The notes under the pieces were generated by a model. It saw only the letters and a program-made list of their open reading frames with translations. It did not search any database and was not told the origin of the DNA. Position numbers and translations under genes: made by a program. 39,777 nucleotides of DNA, taken from Chloroflexota bacterium. GTDB lineage: Bacteria; Chloroflexota; Dehalococcoidia; Lucifugimonadales; UBA1127. Position 1 is the stretch's first letter; each line of letters starts with the position of its first letter. Shown here in pieces: positions 16,111 to 22,973 of this stretch. The stretch lies in the NCBI GenBank assembly GCA_026713825.1, contig JAPONS010000013.1, positions 1 to 39,777 on the forward strand, in the 5' to 3' direction.

Positions 16111-16139
16111 TTGCTTGCTACCCTGCTGCCCGGTACCAT
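16111..16139 (+). promoter_or_regulatory. Putative promoter of the NCS2 transporter gene
   Basis: TTGCTT, 17-bp spacer, TACCAT on the plus strand, about 60 nt before the ATG at 16201; both hexamers match 4/6. Confidence 0.3.
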
Positions 16140-16200
16140 CGGCGCGGCCGGGACCGGAGTCCGCGTGGGGGACTAGAGACGATCAATTGCGGGGTGTGGG

Positions 16201-17958
16201 ATGGCAAGGGAAGTGGTCAATGAGCATGTGCGGTACGAGCCGGAGGAGAACCCGCCGCCGTTAATCGCGCTGGGGGCGGGGGCACAGGCGGCGATGCTCA
16301 TTGTCGCGCCGGTGGTGCTGACCGTCGTGATCGTGGTGCGCATCGCGGACGCGTCCGACAGCTACCTGACGTGGGGCGTGTTCGCGGCCATGCTGGTGTG
16401 CGGCATCTCGACGGTGCTGCAGGCGGCGCGGGTCGGGCGCATCGGGTCCGGGCACGTGCTGATCATGGGGACGTCGGGGGCGTTCATCGCGGTGTGCGTG
16501 GCGGCGCTGGACCTGGCGGGCCCGGCGACGCTGGCGAGCCTGGTGGTCATCTCCTCGCTGTTCCAATTCCTGCTGGCGGCAAGGCTTTCGCTGCTCCGGC
16601 GGATCTTCACGCCCGTCGTGACGGGCACTGTCATCATGCTGATTGCGGTCACGGTGGCGCCGATCATCTTCGGGTCGTTGACGGACGTGCCGGAGGGGAC
16701 GGACGACATGGCGACGCCACTGGCGGCAGGGGTGACGCTGCTGGTGGTGGGGGGCATGGTGCTGCGCGCGCCGTCGTCGCTGCGGCTGTGGTCACCGATA
16801 TTGGGGATCGCGGCCGGCTGCGCTGTGGGCGCGCCGTTCGGCCTCTACGACACGGGGGCAATTGCCGACGCAGCGTGGGTGGGCGTGCCCTTCCGCGACT
16901 GGCCGGGCTTCGACGTGACGCCGGGGCCGGAGTTCTGGGCGCTGCTGCCGGCGTTCATCGTCGTGACGCTGGTGGGGGCGATCGAGACGATCGGGGACGG
17001 CGTGGCCATCCAACGGGTGTCGCGGCGGCGGCCCCGGGCGACGGACTTTCGGGTGGTGCAGGGCGCGCTGAACGCGGACGGCGTGGGGAACCTGCTGTCC
17101 GGGATGGCGGGCACACTGCCCAACACCACGTACTCGACGAGCATCTCACTGGCGGAGGTCACGGGCATCGGCGCGCGGCGGGGGGGCATCATCATCGGCG
17201 TGATCATCCTGGCGCTGGCGTTCTTCCCGAAGTTCGCGGCGCTGCTCATCGGGATACCGTCACCGGTGGCCGCGGCGTACCTGCTCGTGCTCATCTCGCT
17301 GCTGTTCGTGCAGGGGATGCGGATCGTCGTGCAGGACGGCGTCGACCACCGGAAGGCGACGGTCGCGGGGGTAGCGTTCTGGGTGGGCGTGGGGTTCCAG
17401 AGCGAAATGATCTTCGCCGACCTGCTGGGCGACGGGTTCCTGGGCATCCTGCTGGGGAACGGGATGACGTCGGGCGCGATCGTGGCCGTCGCCATGATGG
17501 CGTTCCTGGAGCTGACCGGGCCCCGGCGCAGGCGGTTGCGGGTGGATGCGGGGGATGAGGCGTTGCCGCGGGTGAGCGGCTTCCTGCGAGAGTTCGCGAC
17601 GGGCGCGGGGTGGAACGCGGCATCGGCGGAGCGTCTGGTGCTGGTGGGTGAGGAGACGCTGGCGAGCATGGCTGACGGTGGGGAAGAATCAGCCACGGAA
17701 GACCCCCGGCGGCTGGTGGTAACCGCCCGATCGGTGGGCGGCGCCGCCGAGCTGGAGTTCGTGTCGGCGGCGGAGGGTGAGAACATCGAGGACCGGCTGG
17801 CCTACCTGGGAGAGAACCCGGAGATCACGGACGGCCGGGATATTTCCTTCCGGCTGCTGCGGCACCTGTCATCGTCAGTAAGCCACCAGAAGTACCACGG
17901 TGTGGACGTGGTGGCGGTGCGGGTGGCGGCGCGGCAGGGCGGGGAGGACGGGGGGTAG
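16201..17958 (+). CDS. NCS2-family nucleobase transporter with C-terminal degenerate GHKL-ATPase-like domain
   Basis: 585 aa. Residues 1 to about 440 form an NCS2 (UraA/xanthine permease, SLC23) transporter of the inner membrane with about 12-14 TM segments. Key regions are 'GSGHVLIMGTSGAFIAVC' in the TM3 half-helix zone, 'TLVGAIETIGDGVAIQRVSR' (the TM8 Glu binding site) and 'AGTLPNTTYSTSISLAEVTG' (TM10). The last 144 residues are soluble: 'GFLREFATGAGWNAASAERLVLVGEETLASM' followed by alternating strands and 'GRDISFRLLRHLSSSVSHQKYHG'. That order resembles RsbW/HATPase_c_2 anti-sigma domains, but the N-box Asn and the DxGxG box are missing. The substrate is probably a purine or pyrimidine. Confidence 0.85.
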   Translation: MAREVVNEHVRYEPEENPPPLIALGAGAQAAMLIVAPVVLTVVIVVRIADASDSYLTWGVFAAMLVCGISTVLQAARVGRIGSGHVLIMGTSGAFIAVCVAALDLAGPATLASLVVISSLFQFLLAARLSLLRRIFTPVVTGTVIMLIAVTVAPIIFGSLTDVPEGTDDMATPLAAGVTLLVVGGMVLRAPSSLRLWSPILGIAAGCAVGAPFGLYDTGAIADAAWVGVPFRDWPGFDVTPGPEFWALLPAFIVVTLVGAIETIGDGVAIQRVSRRRPRATDFRVVQGALNADGVGNLLSGMAGTLPNTTYSTSISLAEVTGIGARRGGIIIGVIILALAFFPKFAALLIGIPSPVAAAYLLVLISLLFVQGMRIVVQDGVDHRKATVAGVAFWVGVGFQSEMIFADLLGDGFLGILLGNGMTSGAIVAVAMMAFLELTGPRRRRLRVDAGDEALPRVSGFLREFATGAGWNAASAERLVLVGEETLASMADGGEESATEDPRRLVVTARSVGGAAELEFVSAAEGENIEDRLAYLGENPEITDGRDISFRLLRHLSSSVSHQKYHGVDVVAVRVAARQGGEDGG

Positions 17959-17965
17959 GGGTGTA

Positions 17966-18001
17966 GCCGCGTGGTGGAACGTTTGAAGACCACCACGCGG
18001 C
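17966..18001 (+). terminator. Terminator-like hairpin after the NCS2 gene
   Basis: A perfect 12-bp inverted repeat (GCCGCGTGGTGG / CCACCACGCGGC) with a 12-nt loop, 7 nt after the stop codon. There is no T-run after it, so it may be Rho-aided or an RNA-stabilising hairpin. Confidence 0.55.
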
Positions 18002-18088
18002 CGCAACTCACTTATATGCTGGCCTAGAGGGGATCACTGTCCCAAGGGTTCCCTTAGAACCGTTAGCTATTCGCCCGAGAGTATCTGG

Positions 18089-18343
18089 CTAGCAATTGGG
18101 CAGAGTGTCGAGATTATCCGAACACGAGGAGTTTGGGTCGGTTCGCAGGTATTTGCCCGTAAGTCCATTAATGACACGAACGTCTGCCCGACGGAAGTAG
18201 GGATCCTGCACGAAGTAGGTATGCCACCGTTGCTCGATGTGGTAGATGGCGTCTGACTTGGAGACTTGCCACCCTGAGCCGCACAGCGCCGTGATATCCC
18301 CGTAAATGTCCTTGCCAGTCCTGGTCACTCTTAGGTCTGCCAT
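18089..18343 (-). CDS. DUF3892 domain protein
   Basis: 84 aa. The ATG at 18343 is preceded by GGGAGG. The sequence covers the whole small DUF3892 domain: 'MADLRVTRTGKDIYGDITAL', then 'WQVSKSDAIYHIEQRWHTYFV', the strand 'RADVRVINGLTGKYLRT' and the closing 'DNLDTLPNC'. The family occurs beside prophage and defence or regulatory genes and has no established function. Here its promoter carries two TTGCGCAA-type sites that also occur at the start of the XRE gene about 1 kb away, so it is probably a repressed target of that regulator. Base composition is lower in GC than in neighbouring housekeeping genes. Confidence 0.8.
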   Translation of the reverse strand: MADLRVTRTGKDIYGDITALCGSGWQVSKSDAIYHIEQRWHTYFVQDPYFRRADVRVINGLTGKYLRTDPNSSCSDNLDTLPNC

Positions 18344-18369
18344 GTTGGGCGCCTCCCATAGTGTATTGT

Positions 18370-18420
18370 GTACTTGCGCACAAACACACTTTAACGTGAG
18401 TTGCTCAGTTGCGCAAGTAC
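18370..18420. promoter_or_regulatory. Double operator in the DUF3892 gene promoter
   Basis: A perfect 11-bp inverted repeat (GTACTTGCGCA ... TGCGCAAGTAC) spaced by 29 nt. Each arm contains a palindromic core, TTGCGCAC at 18374-18381 and TTGCGCAA at 18409-18416. Between and over them a promoter can be drawn on the minus strand: TTGCGC, 17 bp, TAAAGT. The TTGCGCAA core recurs at 19366-19373 before the XRE gene. Confidence 0.6.
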
Positions 18421-18450
18421 CTACAGAAGGCCAAAATGATGCATTTCTTG

Positions 18451-19038
18451 CTAAATGAGTATGCCCAAGTCTTGGAGGCGGATTCCGAGAGCTGTAAGGG
18501 AAACTCCCCACGCCTTCGCCGCGACGGACAAGTCTCTAAGCTTCTCTCTGTGTTCTGGCCGGCGCAGCAGTGACTCCGGTAGCAGGAGGTGCGCTGCTAG
18601 TTTGTTGGCGTTCATTTCCCGAATACGGTGATCCTCAGACAACCCGGCAGGCTCCTTAGCATAGCAGTAGGGCTGTAAACCTACTGTATCAAGGTCCAAG
18701 CTAAGTTGTTCAGGGCTGTCCGCGTCGTACACCCAGTGAGCAAACTCATGAGCGAGCGTGAAGCGTTCTGGGCCTATGATATCGACAAATAGGGCCTCGT
18801 GTTTCGAGTTGAGGACAATTCTCCGTTGACGTGGGGCCAACCCCCCAAGAATCGTTGTTCCATTGGGCTCATCAATTTCTTCCCAGAGGATTTCAAGCCC
18901 GTATGTTTGCTCGATGATCATTTCAATGGGGATGGGTAAGTCAACTTGCTGGCCAGTCCGTGATGCATGCCGTATGAGAATCTTGCTGGCAGTGCTTGCA
19001 TGTTGGTGGTTGGGACGGGGGTAAGTCATGCGAGGCAT
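18451..19038 (-). CDS. ImmA/IrrE-family zinc metallopeptidase
   Basis: 195 aa from the ATG at 19038, whose A is the last base of the XRE stop codon (TGATG), a classic coupled arrangement. An in-frame ATG 21 bases earlier is possible. The zinc motif 'HEFAHWV' lies near residue 98 ('PERFTLAHEFAHWVYDADS') and the downstream metal-ligand region is 'REMNANKLAAHLLLPESLL'. The N-terminal 'IRHASRTGQQVDLPIPIEMI' fits the family. Such proteases cleave a cognate XRE repressor on a stress signal, as ImmA does for ImmR and IrrE for DdrO. Adjacent pairing here supports the same job. Cytosolic. Confidence 0.9.
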   Translation of the reverse strand: MPRMTYPRPNHQHASTASKILIRHASRTGQQVDLPIPIEMIIEQTYGLEILWEEIDEPNGTTILGGLAPRQRRIVLNSKHEALFVDIIGPERFTLAHEFAHWVYDADSPEQLSLDLDTVGLQPYCYAKEPAGLSEDHRIREMNANKLAAHLLLPESLLRRPEHREKLRDLSVAAKAWGVSLTALGIRLQDLGILI

Positions 19039-19337
19039 CAGGACTTGTTGGCCTTCCATTGTCGTAGGAATTGGAGGGAACTCTGAGGGTCTGACGCGAG
19101 TGACTGCATCAAATCGGCGGGGAGTCGCCCTGCCGCCAACATCAGTTCGTCGTAGTCGCAAGACAGTGCTTGAGCAATCCTGCGCAAGAGTTCATCACTC
19201 GGACTCTCACGACCGGCTTCAATCTTGGAGATGTGTGGGGTTCCCACGCCCACCTTCTCGGCTAGATTGCGCTGAGTCATGGAGAGCCTAAGGCGTTCTC
19301 GCCTAATCCGCTGACCGATGGGCTCAAGGCTGCTCAT
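19038..19337 (-). CDS. XRE-family HTH transcriptional repressor
   Basis: 99 aa from the ATG at 19337. The DNA-binding domain is clear: 'IGQRIRRERLRLSMTQRNLA' then 'EKVGVGTPHISKIEAGRESPS' and 'LRRIAQALSCDYDELMLAAG' (residues 6 to about 70). The short C-terminal tail ends 'FLRQWKANKS' at the stop that overlaps the protease start. A TTG at 19373 would extend it by 12 residues but lies inside a palindromic TTGCGCAA site, so the ATG is preferred. The likely role is an autoregulating repressor that is inactivated by the coupled ImmA/IrrE protease. Operator copies also lie before the DUF3892 gene. Confidence 0.92.
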   Translation of the reverse strand: MSSLEPIGQRIRRERLRLSMTQRNLAEKVGVGTPHISKIEAGRESPSDELLRRIAQALSCDYDELMLAAGRLPADLMQSLASDPQSSLQFLRQWKANKS

Positions 19338-19365
19338 GAACCCTAGTATTGCTACTCTTGTGTAA

Positions 19366-19373
19366 TTGCGCAA
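19366..19373. promoter_or_regulatory. TTGCGCAA operator before the XRE gene
   Basis: A palindromic TTGCGCAA about 30 bp upstream of the repressor ATG. It overlaps any plausible -35 or spacer there (for instance TTGCGC, 17 bp, AATACT on the minus strand). The same core occurs twice in the DUF3892 promoter. It fits an autoregulatory site. Confidence 0.55.
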
Positions 19374-19379
19374 CTAGTC

Positions 19380-19686
19380 TTGCCTCAACATGCAGACGTA
19401 AACAGCAACTCGGTACTCAGGCCATCAATCCAGCGAGAAACAGCTCTAAGCCAAGACCCTGAGCACAAGCGTAATCGCATGCAAAACACCAAGGCCCTCG
19501 CACCGATGTGCCCTGTTGTTTGCTTAGCGTCATTGGCACTCCTGCAAAACCGTTGCCAAGCGACTCCAATATAGTGGGTCCACGACACCTCGCACGTCTC
19601 CACCATTCATGTCGTATGCTTTCATAAAGAGGGTGCAGCGTACTTGCTCTGCCTGCTCCCTTTCACCACACTGAGGCGGGGCCTGC
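19380..19686. other. Intergenic region with no recognised gene
   Basis: About 300 bp with lower GC than the flanking genes. No RNA family or coding sequence is recognised. One spaced inverted repeat, TTGGCA-N15-TGCCAA (19533-19559), could be a protein site but has no clear promoter around it. The region may mark the right edge of an acquired island. Confidence 0.5.
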
Positions 19687-20328
19687 ATGACGCATCTCCT
19701 GGAGCTGGTTGGCGGTTGGATTGAGGAACTGATCCTTGCCATTGGGTATCCGGGGATTGTGCTGGTCATGGCGATTGAGAATGTGTTTCCGCCGATACCC
19801 TCTGAGGCGGTGCTGCCGTTTGCGGGGGCGCTGGCGGCGGACGGGGAACTGAGCTTCTGGGGCGCCGTCGCCGCGGGGACGGCGGGGTCGGTGCTGGGGG
19901 CCGTCGTGCTGTACGCCGTGGGGTACGTGGCGCACGAGGCGGGGGTACGGCGGCTGGTGGCGGCGTACGGGCGGTACGTTTTCATCTCGGAGCACGACCT
20001 GGACCGGGCCGCGGGGTGGTTCGAGCGGTACGGCGAGGCCGTGATCTTCTTCGGACGGCTCATCCCCATCATCCGGAGCATCGTGTCGGTGCCGGCGGGG
20101 TACACGCGGATGAACCCGGTGCGGTTCCTGCTGTACACGACGCTGGGCACGGCGCTGTGGAGCCTGCTGCTCACGTACGCGGGGTGGGCGCTCGGCGAGA
20201 ACTGGGAGACGATCCGGGAGTACACGGGGCCGTACGAGAACGGGGCGCTGGCGGTGATTGTGCTCGGCGCCGTGGGGTTCGTCGGGTGGCGGGCGTGGCG
20301 GCGATGGCAGTCGCGCGGCGAGGGGTGA
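19687..20328 (+). CDS. DedA-family membrane protein (VTT domain)
   Basis: 213 aa, typical DedA length. Signature segments are present: 'MAIENVFPPIPSEAVLPFAG' (residues 29-48) with the conserved Pro and Glu of the re-entrant loop, and 'FFGRLIPIIRSIVSVPAGYTRM' holding the conserved Arg, Pro and Gly of the second loop. Five to six TM helices are expected and the C-terminus is basic ('WRAWRRWQSR'). DedA proteins act in the inner membrane; some bacterial members flip undecaprenyl phosphate or phospholipids. No coupling with neighbours is seen. The stretch to the next start (about 220 bp) holds no recognisable element apart from a TAGAAT box. Confidence 0.93.
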   Translation: MTHLLELVGGWIEELILAIGYPGIVLVMAIENVFPPIPSEAVLPFAGALAADGELSFWGAVAAGTAGSVLGAVVLYAVGYVAHEAGVRRLVAAYGRYVFISEHDLDRAAGWFERYGEAVIFFGRLIPIIRSIVSVPAGYTRMNPVRFLLYTTLGTALWSLLLTYAGWALGENWETIREYTGPYENGALAVIVLGAVGFVGWRAWRRWQSRGEG

Positions 20329-20548
20329 GGCGGCGGTTGGGCAGCCTCACGAATGGACATAACGGCGAGCTTCTGGACGTTCCTCGCGGGCTCGCGATTT
20401 GGGCGCTCGCGGCGATGGACGGGCGGCACGCAGGGGGGTAGAATCGCGCTGTCCAACGCGCCGGGGCATCGGTCGAGGCGCGGCGGGGTGGAAATCGAGT
20501 CGGGCAACGGGCTCCCGTGAACGGAAAGCGGGGGCAAAGGAGGGACTT

Positions 20549-21346
20549 ATGACTCAGGTATTCAACGCGTACGCGGTGGGCGCCGCCAAGGGCATCGAGG
20601 AGCACGTGGCGTTCCTCGATCCGACGCCCAAGCGCATCCGGGCGACGTTTGCCGGCGAGACGATCGTCGACTCCCGGAATGCGGTCATCATGTACGAGAC
20701 GCGGCACCAGCCGGTCTACTACTTCCCGCTCTCGGACGTGAGGATGGACCTTCTGGCGGAGACGGCCCACGGCACCCACTGACCGATCAAGGGAGACGCT
20801 CAGTACTGGAGCGTCAAGGTTGGCGAGCGCGAGGTGGAGAACGCCGTGTGGGCGTACCCCGATCCGCTGGAGGACTGCGTGGACGTTCGGGAGTACGTGG
20901 CCCTCTACTGGAACAAGATGGACGCCTGGTTCGAGGAGGACGAGGAGGTCTTCATTGGGCCGAAGGACCCGTACACGCGGGTGGACTGCCTGGCGAGCTC
21001 GCGGCACGTGCGCGTCGAGGTGAACGGCGTGACGGTGGCGGAGACGACACGGCCGGTGCTGCTGCTGGAGACGGGGCTGCCGCACCGCTACTACATCCCC
21101 CGCGAGGACGTGAACATGGACCTGCTGCAGGCCAGCGACCGCGTTGCGGGCTCGCCTTACAAGGGCGAGGCGAACTTCTTCCACGTCGAGGCCGGGGGCG
21201 AGACCATCGAGAACCTCGCGTGGACGTACAACGAGGCGTGGGCGGAGTCGAGCAAGGTCTCTGGCCTCATCTGCTTCCCGCAGGGCAAGGCGGACACGTA
21301 CGTCGACGGGGAGCTGGAGCCGAAGCCGAAGAGCCGCTGGGACTAG
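20549..21346 (+). CDS. Tandem DUF427 protein with in-frame TGA at codon 78; candidate selenoprotein or nonsense-interrupted gene
   Basis: The ATG follows a strong AAAGGAGGG site. One frame encodes two DUF427 domains (about residues 28-140 and 150-255), total 265 aa if codon 78 is read through. Domain 1: 'RATFAGETIVDSRNAVIMYE', 'YYFPLSDVRMDLL', 'HGTH-TGA-PIKGDAQYWSV'. In DUF427 proteins this spot is a conserved Cys (xxCPxKG). Domain 2: 'HVRVEVNGVTVAETTRPVLL', 'YYIPREDVNMDLL', 'GSPYKGEANFFHV', where the site is Ser. The 188 codons after TGA stay intact and family-like. Readings: selenocysteine (a hairpin of SECIS geometry follows), a recent nonsense mutation TGC to TGA, or a base-call error. 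Biochemical function of DUF427 is not established. Confidence 0.75.
20783..20823 (+). promoter_or_regulatory. SECIS-like hairpin directly after the in-frame TGA
   Basis: Upper stem GACGCTC (20795-20801) pairs perfectly with GAGCGTC (20809-20815) around a 7-nt loop AGTACTG. The lower stem CCGATC (20783-20788) can pair with GGTTGG (20818-20823), including G-U pairs, across an internal loop. The apical loop starts 19 nt after the TGA and has G as its second base. That fits the known bacterial SECIS layout (loop 16-37 nt after UGA, G in its first two bases). Chance pairing inside a coding region cannot be ruled out. Confidence 0.45.
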
Positions 21347-21400
21347 GGAGCGGATGACAACACCGGAGGCAAGCGGCCATCGAGGCGGCCTGATTCGTCC

Positions 21401-21448
21401 GGGGCAGGACTGCGCGGACCGGGTCTTCCTGAACCGCGCAGCTGCCCC
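21401..21448 (+). terminator. Long hairpin between the DUF427 and membrane-protein genes
   Basis: The arm at 21401-21417 and CCGCGCAGCTGCCCC (21434-21448) form 15 base pairs interrupted by one 2-nt bulge, loop about 16 nt. It lies 55 nt after the DUF427 stop. There is no T-tract, so it is either a Rho-aided terminator or an mRNA end-stabilising structure. Confidence 0.45.
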
Positions 21449-21535
21449 CGGGCGCAGGCCGGGCCAGCGTGAAGCCGGCCGTCGCGAGGGCGGCCACGGG
21501 TGGGGTCGGGGCGCCAGCCCTGAGAGGCGAGGGGT

Positions 21536-22192
21536 ATGGACATCAACGACTTATTCACCACCGGACTCAACGTGGATGACGCCCTGAACCTGCTGTATGA
21601 CGTGGCGGTCTACGTCCTGGGCATGTCCATCTACGCTGTCTTCGTCTTCAAGTACTACCGGTTCGTGGCTTCCAAGGACATGTTCGCGCTGGACCTGTCC
21701 AGATTCGAGGAACGGAGCCTCCGGTGGGCACGGTCAACCCTCCACGTCATCCTCTACGTGTTCAAGTACCTCATCGTCTTCCCGGTCTTCGCCTTCTTCT
21801 GGTTTGCCGTTCTGACGCTGATCCTGGCGTTCCTCTCGAAGGACCAGACTTTTTCCGAGACGCTGCTGGTGGCGCTCGCGACGGTCAGCGCGATCCGCGT
21901 GACGGCGTACTATAACGAGGACCTCTCGCGGGACCTTGCGAAGATTCTGCCGTTCGCGGTGCTGGCCATCTTCCTCATTGACGCGTCGTTCTTCTCTGTA
22001 GGGGAGTCTCTCGACATCCTGAAGGAGGCCGGGGACTACACGGAGAAGATCGTGTACTCCCTGACGTTCATCGTGGCCCTGGAGCTCGTGCTGCGGGTCC
22101 TGAACGGCATCGTGACGGCGATATCGCGCCTCGGGCAAGCGGCGGCGAAGGTGGACGAGCCGGAGGAGGACGCGGCGGGGCGGGAGCAGTAG
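21536..22192 (+). CDS. Integral membrane protein, function unknown
   Basis: 218 aa, not assigned to a family. Four to five hydrophobic segments are visible: 'LLYDVAVYVLGMSIYAVFVF', 'YLIVFPVFAFFWFAVLTLIL', 'ILPFAVLAIFLIDASFF' and 'IVYSLTFIVALELVLRVL'. The N-terminus has no signal peptidase site, and the acidic tail ('DEPEEDAAGREQ') probably lies in the cytosol. There is no enzyme or transporter motif. A Shine-Dalgarno-like GAGGCGAGG precedes the ATG. Neighbours (DUF427, SRPBCC) do not suggest a pathway. Coding is certain from codon bias and TM pattern. Confidence 0.8.
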   Translation: MDINDLFTTGLNVDDALNLLYDVAVYVLGMSIYAVFVFKYYRFVASKDMFALDLSRFEERSLRWARSTLHVILYVFKYLIVFPVFAFFWFAVLTLILAFLSKDQTFSETLLVALATVSAIRVTAYYNEDLSRDLAKILPFAVLAIFLIDASFFSVGESLDILKEAGDYTEKIVYSLTFIVALELVLRVLNGIVTAISRLGQAAAKVDEPEEDAAGREQ

Positions 22193-22331
22193 GGCCCGGC
22201 GTCCAGCCGGACGCAGTTTCGTTGGGGACGTGCTTGTGCAGCGCACGCGCCGGCGTGCGTTCCAAAGCATCATACGCCTTCATCATGCGTTATCATTCTT
22301 TGCCAGCACTTTTGAGAGGGTAGGTGGAACT

Positions 22332-22973
22332 ATGGAAATCGACACTCAAGGGCATCTCAGCACGATGGGGCGGTCTGTGTTGTATCTAGAGCGCGACGGG
22401 AAGGGGGCCTCCGCGGTCATCCTCGCCCGCAGCTTCCAGACGACGATTGAGGACGTGTGGGAGGCCATGACAACCAGCGATCGCATACCGCGCTGGGCTA
22501 TGCCCGTCTCCGGCGATCTGGAGCTTGGGGGCCGCTTTCAGCTCGAAGGCAACGCGGGCGGGACGGTGGTGGAGTGCGAGCCGCTGTCACGCTTCTCGGT
22601 CACCTGGGAGTTCATGGGGGACGTCAGCTGGGTGGACGTCCAATTTGCGGACGACGGGGCCGGCAACGTCACGGTGACCGTCACACACACTGCGATCCTC
22701 TCGCCCTTCTGGGACGACTACGGGGCGGGCGCGGTGGGCGTTGGCTGGGAGACGGCGCTCTTGGGGCTCGCACTCCACATTGCGGACCCGGATGCGGCGA
22801 AGCCGGACGAAATGGAGTTCGTCACGTCGCCGGAGGGGAGAGCCTACATAGAAGGCAGCAGCGAGGCATGGGGGCAGGCGTCGATCGCGGCTGGAACGGA
22901 CCCCGACGCGGCGCAGGCGGCGGCACGGCGCACGACGGGGTTCTACACGGGCGAGCCGGTGGAACCTGCTTGA
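22332..22973 (+). CDS. SRPBCC-family protein (AHSA1-like)
   Basis: 213 aa from the ATG at 22332, which follows GAGGGTAGGTGG; the frame upstream of it has no family sequence. The START/Bet v1-like helix-grip fold is seen in 'VILARSFQTTIEDVWEAMTTSDRIPRWAMP' and 'GGRFQLEGNAGGTVVECEPL'. Then come 'RFSVTWEFMGDVSWVDVQF' and the long C-terminal helix around 'GWETALLGLALHI'. This is the AHSA1 (Aha1 C-terminal/SRPBCC) subgroup, which binds hydrophobic ligands; no specific ligand can be named. The stop codon overlaps the start of a lipoprotein gene (TTGA), so both are made from one mRNA. Confidence 0.88.
   Translation: MEIDTQGHLSTMGRSVLYLERDGKGASAVILARSFQTTIEDVWEAMTTSDRIPRWAMPVSGDLELGGRFQLEGNAGGTVVECEPLSRFSVTWEFMGDVSWVDVQFADDGAGNVTVTVTHTAILSPFWDDYGAGAVGVGWETALLGLALHIADPDAAKPDEMEFVTSPEGRAYIEGSSEAWGQASIAAGTDPDAAQAAARRTTGFYTGEPVEPA

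Noticed and set aside
19533-19559. TTGGCA-N15-TGCCAA as a regulator site
   Set aside because: Single copy, long spacer, and no promoter elements nearby; could be chance.
20834-21346. Second DUF427 domain as a separate gene starting at 20834
   Set aside because: No ribosome-binding site, and the start would lie inside the first domain; the reading frame is continuous with the upstream part apart from one TGA.
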